NCBI GenBank assembly: GCA_022606425.2
Contig: JAHDVF020000448.1
Span: 1-64,000 of the forward strand
Reading direction: 5' to 3'
DNA: 64,000 nucleotides
DNA from: Lepidostoma basale
Taxonomy: Eukaryota > Arthropoda > Insecta > Trichoptera > Lepidostomatidae
Below the pieces are notes generated by a model. It worked only from the letters and a program-made list of their open reading frames with translations. It searched no databases and was not told where the DNA came from. Position 1 is the first letter of the stretch; each line of letters opens with the position of its first letter. This document shows, one piece after another, positions 1-11,649 of this stretch. Made by a program: the position numbers and the translations under genes.

Positions 1-142
1 ATCGACGCGCATGCATGACATGATGTATGAATGTTGAGGAATCGAGAGAAATATGTCAGGAAAGAAAAGTGTGGCAGCCCATTCCGTCTGCATACACCCT
101 CGGGGAGACGGCGAGATGGTTAGTTAGTTAGTTAGTTAGTTA
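1..142 (+). repeat. 3' end of a non-LTR retrotransposon (LINE family 1)
   Basis: The sequence matches, with small changes, the 3' ends at 19540-20045, 32745-33165 and 47505-47702 (shared words include gtgtggcag, ccattc and ggagacggcg). It ends in a tandem GTTA tail at about 118-142. The copy is cut by the window edge. Copies that begin at different points but share one tail are typical of 5'-truncated LINE insertions. Confidence 0.75.
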
Positions 143-629
143 ATATACTTTTTGAAGATTTTTGATATAACTTATTTTTTCTCGATGAAAAAAAAACTTG
201 TAAATAAAATAAAAATTTAAAAATATATATGATTTTATTCAGAGAACACATAGATTTAGTAAAAAATAACTAAGGTTTCATAATAATAATTTTAATAAAT
301 TACCATTCTTCTAGATTAAGATGATGATTACATTATAGACGAATAAGCCTGTTACGCAAACACTTTAATTACCGGCGTCATAAATTTAAGAAAACAGTAA
401 AATAAAAACACTTTAACCATTTTTTATCATTTTCTATTCAAAGTCAAATCTGAATCACCTTTAAAAAAAGTTTATTTCATTCCGTAACCTTTCATATTCA
501 TTGACATGAATTCTTAACATACTCAATTGTGTAAAAAACAACTTTGCATTTAAATAATTACATTTTGATTCAAATCGCTTGCTTTCGAACGTGTGAGAAA
601 AATAAACACATCGTATGCGGGTGTTTCCT
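143..629. other. AT-rich stretch, no gene seen
   Basis: Only short spurious ORFs are present. No splice-bounded coding segment or repeat was recognised. Confidence 0.5.
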
Positions 630-1010
630 AAATCATTCTTCGTCAGCTTGTCTCCATCCACTGCTGGAAGTAAGCTTCTCCACCCCCACGCCACCCCTCA
701 CGGTATCTCGTCAGTGTTCTCCAGGTCTTTCCCGCCGTCCGCACAATATCATCGCCCCACCTGGGTAGGCTGTCTCCCGACCCTTCTCCGGCCCAACCTT
801 TCGCCTGCATTCAGTAACCCTCTAACTCCATCTTCCACCATCCCGTCGACACACATGTTCACCCCATTGCCACTTCATCCTCGCAATGCGTATCCCTACA
901 TCGGTGTCCCTGGTGCATCTTCTAATATCCACGTTCGGTATATGGTCTTTAAGCGAGATACCCAACATGGATCTTTCCATGGCTCGTTATGCAATTTTAA
1001 TTTTGTGCAT
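630..1010 (-). repeat. Degenerate LINE fragment (RTE-like 3' region)
   Basis: This GC-richer island keeps the layout of the antisense LINE tails at 11225-11592 and 57347-57840: 'ccactgctgga' near the left end, then a block on matched spacing that includes 'gatacccaacatgg' followed by a ctcttt/ctcgtt-type word. No reading frame is preserved. It is probably an old insertion read on the minus strand. Confidence 0.5.
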
Positions 1011-1199
1011 TCCTTCTTTAGTTAACTAAAGCAAGCTAAAAAATAAATGTCCAAATCTGAATACTCGTATACACAGATGACATATTTTTTTTTAATTTAG
1101 CCCTAAAGTTTACATATCATTATTTTTAATAGCATGTATTCTATAATATGTAAAATCTTTTTGATTGAATTTTTTATATAAGTATTGTTATGAACTGAG

Positions 1200-1447
1200 C
1201 AGTGACAGTACTCCCATAGAAGCCCAGAAGCCCGGCTTGCGTAAGAAATTTTGAATCAAAACCTCTTCTGGATTACAGTAGTTCAGCTCTTGTGGCTATT
1301 CCTCTTACTTCGGATGGGAACATTGTTGGAAGGTGATTTGATGGGTTGTTGGTTTTTGCGGGGTATGATTACTTATATTTGGGGGTTTTGATTCAAAATT
1401 TCTAACGCAAGCCATGCTTTTGGGCTTCTATGAGAGTACTGTCACTG
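1200..1447. mobile_element. hAT-like MITE with 8-bp target duplication
   Basis: Inverted ends of about 64 bp start CAGTGACAGTACTC and are a few mismatches from perfect. The element is flanked by the exact 8-bp direct repeat GAACTGAG at 1192-1199 and 1448-1455. An 8-bp duplication with CAGTG ends fits the hAT superfamily. It is 248 bp long and non-coding, so it would be moved by a transposase supplied elsewhere. Confidence 0.85.
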
Positions 1448-1455
1448 GAACTGAG

Positions 1456-2744
1456 GTGGATCGCTGTTACAAAATAAACGAAAAATCTTTAGAATTTATC
1501 ATATTTTGAAACTAAAAGATTTTCGTTATTTTTTGTTTTGGTAATTAATATGGAATCTTATTTTTCGAATTAGTGAGAATTTTATAAAGCGTATTTACTA
1601 AAATTTACATTTCTAATTTTTTATTTTCTCGTGATCTGTTACCCAAGATACAAAATGTGTTTTAACGTTTCCCGCATACAATGTGTTAAGTATGCCTAAG
1701 TTGTTATGGGAATATGTGAGTTGGCATCAAGTCGTTGACGTCTCTATAATCCCAATATCATTTGTTAGCGGCAATTTTGGGATCACAATATATTTTAAAA
1801 GTTTATTTCGAAATTATACATCGCTGATCATCTCTCAAAATAGAGTTGAGCAGTAGACTTGTTGGTATTCTCTATTCTCGGTTAGAAGCTGCTTGTACTC
1901 GTATATTATATTGCATATCCTTATACGTTTCCGCATTTTTTTGTATCCACTGAAAATCAACAAGATAAGATAAAAATCTTAATTGAATCAGTGCTTCCAA
2001 ACATGTTTTAAGTCAGCACCTATCTGATAACGATACACCATGTTCCCAATTTATATTTACATTTTATTCATACTTTTAGAGGAGGGCTTAAAAACTTTTG
2101 GCATATTATTACTGCGTACCGATAAGAGTAGAAGGAATTAACTTAATTCGTTACTTTATTGCTATTAAATGGTTTACCGAGATAACTGTTTACAGCGTAT
2201 AACAAGGGAAAAATATTTGTAGATTTTTACGAAATGTTGTCAACAGAGCGGCATCAGACCAACGTTTTATAACACCGTAAAATTGACAATAAAATAATCG
2301 AAGAGCAATTACGAATGTGAATTAGTCGTATATGAAATAACCCTCTGCAATAAATTATCATTGTTAGGTTGTAAAAATAACCAAGAATTTTTATTAACGT
2401 ACTTAGAAAATGCTATTTATTTGTGGCTATTTGAACGCAAGTGTAAAAAAAATTCGGCAGCTCGCTGCCATTTTATGGACTAGAAGATCGCAACGAGTAG
2501 CCGAAACCGGAGTGGTTTAAGACTCAGAATAAGAAATCCAGCCGGCCAATATCATCAATCTGGCCAGCGACAGCTAATAACCAGTGGAATCAATCAGGCC
2601 CGTGACAGCTAATAGCTACTAAAAATTACTACTAGCGCTATTTGTTGGCGATGGATAGAGGGAACTACCACTACTATATCCGCGTGTAACCACCAAATGT
2701 CGTCAAGTGACGCAGTCATGACAATACAGTACAACACAATAGTA
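1456..2744. other. Intergenic, no feature recognised
   Basis: AT-rich DNA with no supportable ORF, splice-bounded exon or clear inverted repeat. Confidence 0.5.
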
Positions 2745-2985
2745 ATAGACAACCCTCGTGGCCGAGTGGTAAGTGCTTTGACTGTCACCCTGAAGGTCCC
2801 AGATTCGATTCCCGGCGATGGCAGAGTGATTATCACACTTGCATTGGTCTGGTGCAAAATTCATGCGACAGTAAAATGGCGATAAATTAACCACCTACCA
2901 CATGTCACGAGAATCAATATGATAACTATACCCTTTACATCGATTTGGCTCGCGCTGTAATGATGTAAAGAGCGATTAAATCGTA
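2745..2985 (+). repeat. tRNA-derived SINE (most complete copy)
   Basis: The head resembles a tRNA. It has an A-box-like word TGGCCGAGTGG at about 2759-2769 and a B-box-like GATTCGATTCC at about 2802-2812. The body (tggcagagtgattatcac, aaaatggcgata, cacatgtcacgagaatcaat, cgatttggctc, ctgtaatgatgta) recurs at 25470-25690, 29217-29334 and 58390-58508. RNA polymerase III promoter boxes followed by a shared non-tRNA body define a SINE rather than a working tRNA gene. Confidence 0.85.
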
Positions 2986-3179
2986 GTCAAGTAAGTCGAA
3001 GCCATAAAATCAAATTGAATTAAACTGATTACATATTATCAATGAATTATTTACAATGAAATTTCAATTAAATCTTTAAAAGAAAATCAGATGTATAAAA
3101 TTATTTAGTTTGTCAAAAACAAAAGCTAGTTTCCTAGATATCAAAAATGTTATTTGACTAAAAAAACGTGACCGGGTTT

Positions 3180-3600
3180 AGATTTATTACAAATGATCTG
3201 CGATATGATACCCATAATGACATACGGAATCGAAGCGAGAGCAGACACTATCAGAACCAAACATCTCTTAAGAGTAGCAGAACTGAGAAGATTGCGACCT
3301 ATTGTGGGGAGAACCCTTAGAGATAGGAAGAAATTCTCAAATCCTGCAAAATTTAAGACATAGTGAGATGGAGTAGGCAGATATGACGATTCTGCAGGGA
3401 CCACATCGAGAGAATTGATCCAGCAAGAATTCCTAATATTGTGATGCACGAGACTCCAGAGACCACCAGGACGACCACCAAAGAGATGGAGAGAAGGCTG
3501 GTCGTCTTCATCACAGGAAGAAAGTTGATATCCTGTTTAAACAGATCGCAAGATCTACAATCAGAAGAAGAAAAGCAGAAGAAGATCTGCGATAGATCTG
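3180..3600 (+). repeat. LINE reverse-transcriptase C-terminal fragment
   Basis: Plus-strand translation gives TYGIEARADTIRTKHLLRV, then LRDR, and after frame breaks pieces of a 'PPGRPPKRW'-type tail (ccaccaggacgaccaccaaagagatgg). This is the C-terminal region that follows the RT domain in several insect LINE families. A related tail lies at 45405-45530. The frame is broken and the element is dead. Confidence 0.65.
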
Positions 3601-3729
3601 AGGATGATTAATAAAAGTAAACTGTTTGACTTCTGATAAGAATGTCGTGATTTCAATTTAGTGTTATTTTATAATTCTACAAACGTTTTTGCAGATTTGA
3701 AAAAAAAATATGTCAATCTTGAGTTTCAT

Positions 3730-4128
3730 CTAGAATCTCGCCCAGATGAAACCTTGAGTGGAGCTTTTTCTATATTTATTTTCGTCTAGATCAATACGCC
3801 AAGAGTCGCCTGGCAACCAACGGTGGGCGATCTGCTTCCCTAGAAATGTCTCCCCCCTAGCGACAGCGAGGGTTCGACCCTGTTCACCTTGAATCGTTTG
3901 CCATACACGTGCCCGTTGTGTCCTCTGTGCCCCCCTCGCGACGGTGTTTACTCTCTTCACAATAACATCGCTAATAATCTCGTTTGACGTTGCTACTTGA
4001 TCGAGCACCGGTATATTGGAATATATTTTGTAAACAATTTTGTTTTTCCCCAACATGCGCGGAAGCCTTTGAGCGTGAAAAATATCAAACGACGCTTTGC
4101 GAAAGGTAAATAAGTAAATGAAAAACAT
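3730..4128 (-). other. Unexplained 132-codon open frame in a GC-richer island
   Basis: An open minus-strand frame of 132 codons covers an island that is markedly GC-richer than its surroundings (about 3790-3970). The inner part reads ARVWQTIQGEQGRTLAVARG. I recognise no domain. It could be an old exon, part of a mobile element or chance. No matching splice partner was found. Confidence 0.25.
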
Positions 4129-4212
4129 TATGTAAGATTTAGTGGAGTTCGTGTTATATATACATATTTATATAATTAATACAAACAAATATACCCACAC
4201 CAACAACAATTA

Positions 4213-5297
4213 GGGGAAGCCCGGGCAAAGCGGTGTGTTTAGGTTTGACAAATAAAAAAACTAACTTTAAATTGAGATTAGATATCTTCTTTAATCTAAA
4301 AATCCTCTAAATTTATTTTACTTTTAAGTAAAATAAAATAAAAATTAATAAGATACACTTATTTATTGTTTCTTTAACAATGATGTAAAATTCTATATTA
4401 AATTATTAATATGTATGAAAAACTTCAAAATGTCAACATTTTGAATATGTTTTAGAAGGGCGAAACATGTCATACATAAATATTATAATAAAACTCATTG
4501 AAAACTATCGTTTTTCATACATATTAATAATAACATAAACATTTCAAATACTTTTTATTAAAAAATTAGAGTAAAATAAACTATCCGCATTGCCCGACAT
4601 CACCGGGTAAAGCGGATGTGCCATCCGGGCAAAGCGAATGGTGTCCAATTAATGATGTGTGTGAGGATTACATCAACAATATTCCTCGCACTCATCACAA
4701 AAATAAATGCCAAATCCTCCGTACGAGTACAACTTTCATGGGCCCATTTGGTGCACTGGCTGCACTGAATCTAGTATTTAAATGGCGTGTCAATGTACTG
4801 CTCAGAACACACTAAGCCAAAACACTCATTTTGTTCTTTACCTTTGAACAATATAAATATGGATGACGTAATGAGATATTTGGGTGGGTAGGTACATAAC
4901 AAGTAATCACAATATGACCGGGCAAAGAGGATCGCCCATCCGCTTTGCCCAAAGGAATGACAATCAATGAAATAGTTATTAGCAACTTGTGGAATATGGA
5001 TTGGCTCTAATAATATATTAAAGTTACAGAATTCTTGTAAAGTAACATTCACAACGGTTAAGCAACATCACTACTATTAATCAAGCAACTTACATTAATA
5101 AAATTCCTAAGAAAACACTAAAATTTTGTTTTTTTTTCGTAAAAAATGCGTGCGAGTTGTGACATGTTTTTTGAACTGTCGTGGCATCGACGACGTATCG
5201 CTCTCGCGACTTTCTTGAGTCTTTTAGCGCCATCTAGTTTTGTGGTAAATAAGCAAATCCGCTTTGCCCAGGGCATCCGCTTTGCCCGGGCTTCCCC
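4213..5297. mobile_element. TA-flanked TIR element with repeated subterminal motifs
   Basis: The ends are inverted: GGGGAAGCCCGGGCAAAGCG on the left and its complement at about 5278-5297. Both ends abut TA (4211-4212 and 5298-5299). The motif CCGGGCAAAGCGG or its complement recurs near 4219, 4590-4640, 4916-4950 and 5257-5290, like a set of transposase-binding sites. The element is 1085 bp with no convincing transposase frame, so it is probably non-autonomous. A TA flank suggests a Tc1/mariner-type mover. Confidence 0.7.
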
Positions 5298-5299
5298 TA

Positions 5300-7190
5300 A
5301 TTCTTATTTTTCGTATCAAATGTGCCCATATTCATTATGTAATATTATTATTATTTTGTTAAATAACTTATTAAATCATTAAAGGACTAGCCAAATCGAT
5401 GTAAAGTGTGGAAAAATAACATTAAATGAAATACGCATAGAACCTAATGATTATAAATATGACAGTTGTCTCTTTATTGCTCTAAACTTTAGGGTATTCA
5501 CGAATTCGCTATCATGCATCTAAGGAAGTCTATCTCTGTTGCCACTTCGTTTAGAAAACGAATCGCATTCAATGCCGGAGAACTTCGAAGCGCTTCTGTG
5601 CAGTAATTTGGGCCATAAAATAAGATACGAATATGCTACCGTGCTCTGGTAAAGAATGGGGAGTTTTTAGGTTTAGTTCTCTTGTTTTTCTTCTTCTGAT
5701 TTATTTATGACTGTGTCCTTTTATTTCCGAGACTTGGTTTTCCCGTCTGCTTCTTTTTTTTTATCCTAGGTAGGTACATAGCTAATCTCACCTAAGAACC
5801 CTCCTCATTTTGAATCCGGTCATGGGACTGGCAAATGGCGAAGTTTTTAGTAGTAACAATGCAATGCTCTTAATTTAAAGTGTCTTAACCTTTATACATA
5901 TTTAACTATTATTTATACATAAACTTTAACTGTGAGAAAACAAATTATCTATATGTTATGAATCCCATTCAAATTCATGTTAGGCTTATTAAATAGTTAT
6001 CATATGACTCAGTTCAAATGTACGACGTTTTAAATATAATTAATTTTCCCGAAAGTTTCTGATTGTATAATAATTCAGATTCTCTTCTTCCTTACATATC
6101 GTAGATCTTAAAGTATTTTAAATGTAAATTCTAACGTCTTACGACAGATAGCTTAACTTCCTTATTGGACAACTCGGTAGAAACTCACTCGTATCATCTC
6201 GTTAATAAATTTATTTTAGCGAACTTTTATATACGTGAAGTAAACAAGTTTGTATTTTAAAACAGATAATCTTTTGCATAGACGCCGAGAGGCGCTAATC
6301 GAAAACATTTGATATTGCTGTCGCCTAGTGGCTTTTATGATAACACAATGAAAAAGTAAGAACCGACAGTTGGAACTAATATAGAAATTTTGTTGCGAAT
6401 TCTATTTTATCATTCAGACTACAAACATGAAATATCTTCACCAACAATACATACCAATAAAATATATTTTTTTGGAGTTATAGGTTCGATTTTTTAAATA
6501 CATTGATGATTTTTTATTTATTTTGTATACTTTCTACGTAATAATATAAATAACTCGTAACATTATATTTTTTTAATTCATTTTGTATTTAATAATCTAC
6601 AAATCATATGTATAAAAAATAAAAATCAAGTAGCCAAATTTGCATCAAGTATAATACTCGTATAATAGCAATCATCGTTTTAATAATCTTTATATTTTTA
6701 TATATTATATATAATTAATCTAGATAATTACCAGAAAGTAAATAGCAATAAAAAATGGGATTACTCATTCATTACCATATATCTGTATTTATCAAAAAAT
6801 TATCCGACTATACAAAACTGTTTTAATACTTATGGGTGCAAAAATAAACTAAATAACAGACGCAAGAAATAAATTATTCCGTTCATTTTTCTACAAACAT
6901 ATTTAAAAAGTAATAATGATGTCCATACAGGTACATATTTTCCTGTGTACATTGGGAGGTTTTGTGGCCCCACCCTGTCTAGACAACTCCCTCTCTTTGT
7001 GTTCTATGACATGACAGGGGATGAAATTTATCATTAAGGGGACTGGTTGCTAGGGGGGAAATGTAGGAGAGGTACCATATTACCAACCGACGAGCACAGC
7101 CTATTCGTATCGCGATACTTGTGTTTATGTACAATTTTATCACGGATAAAAAACAATTTTCACTTGATTCTGTTTTCAGTTAGTTAAATT
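5300..7190. other. Intergenic, no feature recognised
   Basis: Long AT-rich stretch without supportable exons. A moderately GC-richer patch at about 6940-7120 has no recognisable coding or repeat structure. Confidence 0.45.
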
Positions 7191-7195
7191 CAGTT

Positions 7196-7310
7196 ATTTG
7201 TGCTCCGCAACCTTTTCTCACCTACGGCACACATAAGTTTTTCCTAGAATCCCGCGGCACACCAAAAGGTAAAATTCGGTCTGGACGTGGGCGTCAATCA
7301 GCTCAGGAGA
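7196..7310 (+). repeat. Truncated copy of the hAT-like MITE at 12647
   Basis: It shares 'gtgctccgcaa', 'tctcacctacggcacacat', 'cgcggcacaccaaaa' and 'tctggacgtggg' with the left part of 12647-13108. The right end is missing and the sequence runs straight into a LINE fragment. Confidence 0.7.
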
Positions 7311-7545
7311 TGTTGGTGACCTTTTGCGCAGCACCCTTCTCTCAAAAGTATCCAGTCGCTCTGCGGATTTCGCTGTCATTGTTCACGCCTCACACCCATA
7401 GGCCACTACTGTTCGGATGATTGTTTTATACAGGATGATTTAGGTTTCCCAGTGTACATTTCTTGATTCGAGCACTGGTAGTAGAGAGAAGAATGTTTTG
7501 CTGCCAATTGTGATTCTTCTTTCGATTTCCTTAAATAGTAAAAAC
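7310..7545 (-). repeat. LINE reverse-transcriptase fragment
   Basis: Minus-strand translation contains SLLPVLRSRNVHWET and, after shifts, an 'IIRTVVAYGCEAWTMTAKS' stretch. This is the typical segment just after the RT domain (YG-EAW motif) of insect LINEs. The frames are broken. Confidence 0.6.
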
Positions 7546-8985
7546 ACATAAAAAGTATAAGGTAAATGAAACTTAAATATTGTTTTATTCTTAAGTATCT
7601 CTTATATCACATCACTACCAAATAGTTTTCAGAATATCGTGTGTAGCGAGTGCTTCTCTTCAAAGTACAAAGTATTATAAAATACATCGACGTTTCTAGT
7701 AGGTATCTATAATATTGGCAAATTTATCTAAGGTTACATCGAGGTTGAAAGGTTTCAAAATTATTAACACTGTATGTTGTCTAAAGAAGTCATTGCGAAC
7801 CTTCAACATTGTGTTAAAAACTCAATATAAAATACATTTAAAACTTTACAAGATCCATAATCGATTTTTGATGCACGAATGAAAACTTTTGGCGACCTTA
7901 TTACAATTCAACATACTCGTACATATAAAAATACATTAATGCGCTTTTTTTCCATTTTACAATTTCAAATAACATAATCGTTCAAACTTATCAGAACAAT
8001 TTTACTATTTGAAATCACTTTCAAACGAGATTGTTCGATCCTAACATACATTTTTTAAATTCTTCTACATTCATACACCCCAATACTCACACTCGTCGAT
8101 TTTTCTGACTTTGAACACGGCTGCCTTTTAGTAATTGATCAATCTGATTATGCCGTGTTTCTTCGAATATTCCCGACTATTTTTTTCATGCCATCATTTA
8201 TGACGCATACATCCGTCTTCATTCTTATTTTTTCGATCGGTATTCTATTACGCATCGTTTTGATAGCACATTATTCTTAGCGATCCTTTTTCTACGGCAT
8301 TTATCATTCTTTCATCCAGCATCATTCCCATAAATTAGGGTTATCACTAGAACTAAATTATGTATTGCGATATTTGATTCAGTCAATATATAATATTTAT
8401 ATTGACACTGATGACTTTGAGTGCACTTATTTTGTTCCCAGCACCAACCCTTATTTCGATGTATTTTTGCATTTTCACTATTTGGTAAACATGCTTCCCA
8501 AATACGTAAATTCTAAATCTAATAAAATTATAACGATTTACTCTTTTCTTACACAGTAAATATGAACCAAGTTTTAGTATGTATAAAAAAAGGTTAAATA
8601 ATTATTCCAAATTCAAATTAATATAATTCTTCGTGGCCCAAGGCTCTGCATAAAAGGTATAGATGGCGTTCCGTGTCACGAAGCTGTTATAATGCCAGAA
8701 ACCATTGGTATCTTAATCATTACGTAATTATCTATGGCTCGCTAGAGCAATTTATTGACATTATTCCATATCGTTGCTTTGATATGAAAAAAAAAATTGT
8801 CGACATAATTTAACGGCGATTTTCAGGCCAATCAAATATGGAGTTTGCGTAAATCTATTTACGTTATAAATTAGAATGATTTTTATAACACACATACAAA
8901 CGTACACATAATTATAAATCCGTGAAATTTTAATTATATTGAGTCGGTAAGTGTGAATTTAATATTCTAATAATATTGTGGAACG
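7546..8985. other. Intergenic, no feature recognised
   Basis: AT-rich. Only chance ORFs, such as one of 64 codons at 8365-8559. Confidence 0.45.
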
Positions 8986-8989
8986 CCTG

Positions 8990-9140
8990 GATGAAGAAAG
9001 AGCATTTTATACATGGCATGACCATTTTAATCAATTATTAAAGGTCGATCATGTCATGTCGGGAGTGTCGACGTACGTGTTGAGTCGCTGTATGAATATG
9101 GAGGAATCTTGAGAAGTATTTCAGGATAGAGTGACAAAAT
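8990..9140 (+). repeat. Degenerate LINE family 1 tail
   Basis: Words in order match the other copies: gcatgaccattttaatcaat, ggtcgatcatgtcatg, cgacgtacgtg, tgtatgaatatggaggaa, atttcaggatagagtg. It lacks the final GTTA tail and is strongly diverged. Confidence 0.5.
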
Positions 9141-10327
9141 ATCTAGAATTAGACGAATAAACTTCAAAACACAGTTATCACACGCGCCTTCACTGGTACA
9201 AAACATTCATGTGCGAGTCATGTCAAAACATATACTGCCTAATTACCTTACCTTACCCTATTTTGTATAAATGATTATAATCAAATTTTACGTTAGATTT
9301 TTATGGTTAGACATAATTTGGTTGAAAAAGTTATAGGTATGTATTTTACTTTCATCCTTTGTATCCTGCGGTTTTCCATATAACATGCCGCATTTATAGA
9401 TCAATTTTTTTTATTAAAAAACTATAATAATAGTAATATTTTACGAAAGCTCACGAACCGCCAATGGCACAATATTGTATGGCCACAATGTTGCACTTAT
9501 CTATTTAAGAGTTATTTCTATGTTGACCTTCTCAACAGTTTATCAGAAACCTATAGCGTAACTAAAATAACAAGAAAATGGAATTGTCAAATTACCTTTG
9601 ACATGCATATAAAATATGCTACATTTATTTTAAAACGATTTACGTAAAATGCCATTTTAAATTATATTGTTTGTTATTGAAGTATTATATAATAAACTAA
9701 ACTAAATTAAACAATTATTTATAGGCGTCCGTGTTCAAAGTCAGATAAATCGACGAACATTAGTGTCACGACGTTTAAATTAAGATGATTTTCAAAAGAA
9801 ATTCGCGACGAACCCCTTTTGATGATTTTCAAAAAATTCTAAATATTTTACGGAGCCCTAAAATAATCAAAACCTTGTTTTATGTTCATTATTTAATTAC
9901 AATCATTAACCAAGATCATTTTGGGAACCGCTTCCCAAGAGTATATCAGGATAGGACAATGTGACGTTCACTCTATCTTCCTACTTTGGCGAAACAGCGT
10001 GATGGTCAGTTATGTATCAGTTCTTAGAGGGAATTTCGTTTAAAAAGGGTAATAAACAAACCCCACTGTCGATTTTCTATAATTTAAACAAAATAACTGT
10101 TAATGAGAATTGTCGGAAGTTGAGTTGAGTCATGTTTTTTTATATTTGCTTGAGAGAAAACTTCCGTTGTAGGTTATAGATTGAAATCGTAAAATGAGTA
10201 TACGAGTATATATATTTAGAACTTTCTTTTAGAATGTATAGACACATAATTAATCATTATGATATTTTATATTTACTTTCGGATTTGTGAAACCACATTT
10301 TCATATTATAATATCACTAGAAATTCT
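9141..10327. other. Intergenic, no feature recognised
   Basis: No supportable exon or repeat. Confidence 0.4.
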
Positions 10328-10385
10328 AGATAAACTTAAGGCGTTAACACTGTGGAATCCGTAATGACGAATTTTTACGAGTATT

Positions 10386-10606
10386 ACTGTTAAAATTTAA
10401 AACCCTGTTATAATATCAAAATTTCATTTTATTCACTGAAAGTATCGCAACAGCTGTTTCGCCAACCGATGTTGGCATTATCAGGTGTTACAATAGTCTG
10501 TAACACGTGATGATGCCAACATCGGTTGGCGAAACAGCTGTCGCGACACTCTCAGTGAATAAAATGAAATTGTGATATTATAACAGTGTTTTAAATTTTA
10601 ACAGTA
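10386..10606. repeat. Inverted repeat with hammerhead-like arms (family A)
   Basis: Two ~107-bp arms (10386-10491 and 10499-10606) are near-perfect inverted copies around a 7-bp spacer. The right arm reads TGATGA (10508-10513), one extra T, a hairpin GCCAAC-ATCG-GTTGGC, GAAAC (10531-10535) and GTC (10540-10542). The left arm carries the same on the minus strand. This is the order of a hammerhead core with a very short stem III. Related copies are at 18397-18607 and 18664-18897. It interrupts a family B unit. Confidence 0.7.
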
Positions 10607-10648
10607 ATAATGTTGAAGTATCATAGTGTTTCGGCCAAAACAATGGAC

Positions 10649-10866
10649 TACGAATTTTTATGAATTAAAAACACTGTTTTTTCCACTTATGAGTTTATTT
10701 TTCTCGACATGTTTCGAAGGCTTACACATTCATCATCGGGAGAACGATATAATTTTTTTTTTGTTTATATCATTCTCCCGATGATGAAGGTGTAAGCCTT
10801 TGAAACATGTTAAGAAAAATATACTCAAAAGTTGAAAAAAAGGTGTTTTAATTCATAAAAATTCGT
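10649..10866. repeat. Inverted repeat with hammerhead-like arms (family B)
   Basis: The arms run from 'acgaatttttatgaatt' to its complement at 10866. The right arm has TGATGA (10782-10787), a short AAGG...CCTT hairpin and GAAAC (10802-10806). The flank 'tagataaacttaaggcgtt' at about 10327 also precedes the second copy (41163-41395), which indicates that the family A element at 10386 landed inside this unit. Confidence 0.65.
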
Positions 10867-10959
10867 CACTAGAAATTTAATATCATGTAGTTGCTGAACG
10901 TAGTACTGTAATAATTCGTTCCATAGCAAAATCTTACAAATACCTTAAATTTATCTCTA

Positions 10960-11215
10960 TTCGGGTATAGCGAAGCAATATTGCAGTTTGGATCAATAGC
11001 GAATGCGCACTGCCATGAACGCCACGCCCTGTGTAAATTATATAAGCAGCCCTTCCGATTGTACATATTACATAATACCGTTGCAGAGGGAGGGGGTGAT
11101 GCACATAGGGCGTTGGCTCGAGGGAGAAGGCGGCTGAACACCCACGAACGATCAATACCCTGCTGGGGTGCTATTCGTATACCTATTGATACTATGGAAG
11201 CTGCAATGTTTTAAT
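10960..11215. repeat. Interspersed repeat R (unclassified)
   Basis: It shares 'cacgccctgtgtaaa', 'acataatacc' and 'gatcaataccctgc' with 15925-16015 and with the flanks of the hAT-like element (about 16840-16867 and 18145-18240). Class unknown. Confidence 0.5.
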
Positions 11216-11224
11216 TCATATCTG

Positions 11225-11592
11225 ATTATTATCTTCTTCTTCTTCTTTTTCTCCTCTCGCATTTTCCATTCTCTTCTATTCTGAGTGATCCGCATCCAGG
11301 CACTTCCCGCACTTCTCCGAACATCGTCGCGCCAACGCAACTGTGGGCGCCCAACTCCACGCTTTGCCGTCCTTGGCCACCAGCACAGCAGTCGCCTTGT
11401 CCACTTTTCATCTGGATCGCGAGCGACATGTCCCGCCCATCGCCACTTGAGGGTTGCGGCCATCTTGATAACATCGGAAACCTTTGTCCTGACTCTTATG
11501 TCCTCATTTCTGAGTTTGTCCCGTAAACTGATACCCAACATGGCTCTCTCCATTGCTCTTTGAGTGACTCTTAGCTTGTTGGCACTTTACGT
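11225..11592 (-). repeat. LINE pol C-terminal fragment (RTE-like)
   Basis: The minus-strand frame reads ...RAMLGISLRDKLRNEDIRVR, then TKVSDVIK, WAGHVARDPDEKWTRRLL and GVGRPQLRWRDDV. This is the well-known C-terminus after the RT domain of an insect LINE family. It is related to 57347-58052 and 22842-23040. Both ends are truncated, and it stands back to back with the plus-strand fragment at 11650. Confidence 0.8.
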
Positions 11593-11649
11593 TGGATTAT
11601 TATACGAGTACATAAAAATTAAATACGAATATTTAAAATGTGAATATGA

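Noticed and set aside
118..142. GTTA tandem run as a microsatellite or CRISPR-like array
   Set aside because: It is the tail of a LINE family and occurs at the end of each copy; there are no spacers.
2745..2985. A tRNA gene (Ser/Leu-like) with A and B boxes
   Set aside because: The cloverleaf is not completed and the body recurs at three other places, so it is a SINE.
10507..10542. A proven self-cleaving ribozyme
   Set aside because: This copy starts GTGATGA instead of CTGATGA, and an extra base follows the core in all families, so activity cannot be claimed from sequence.
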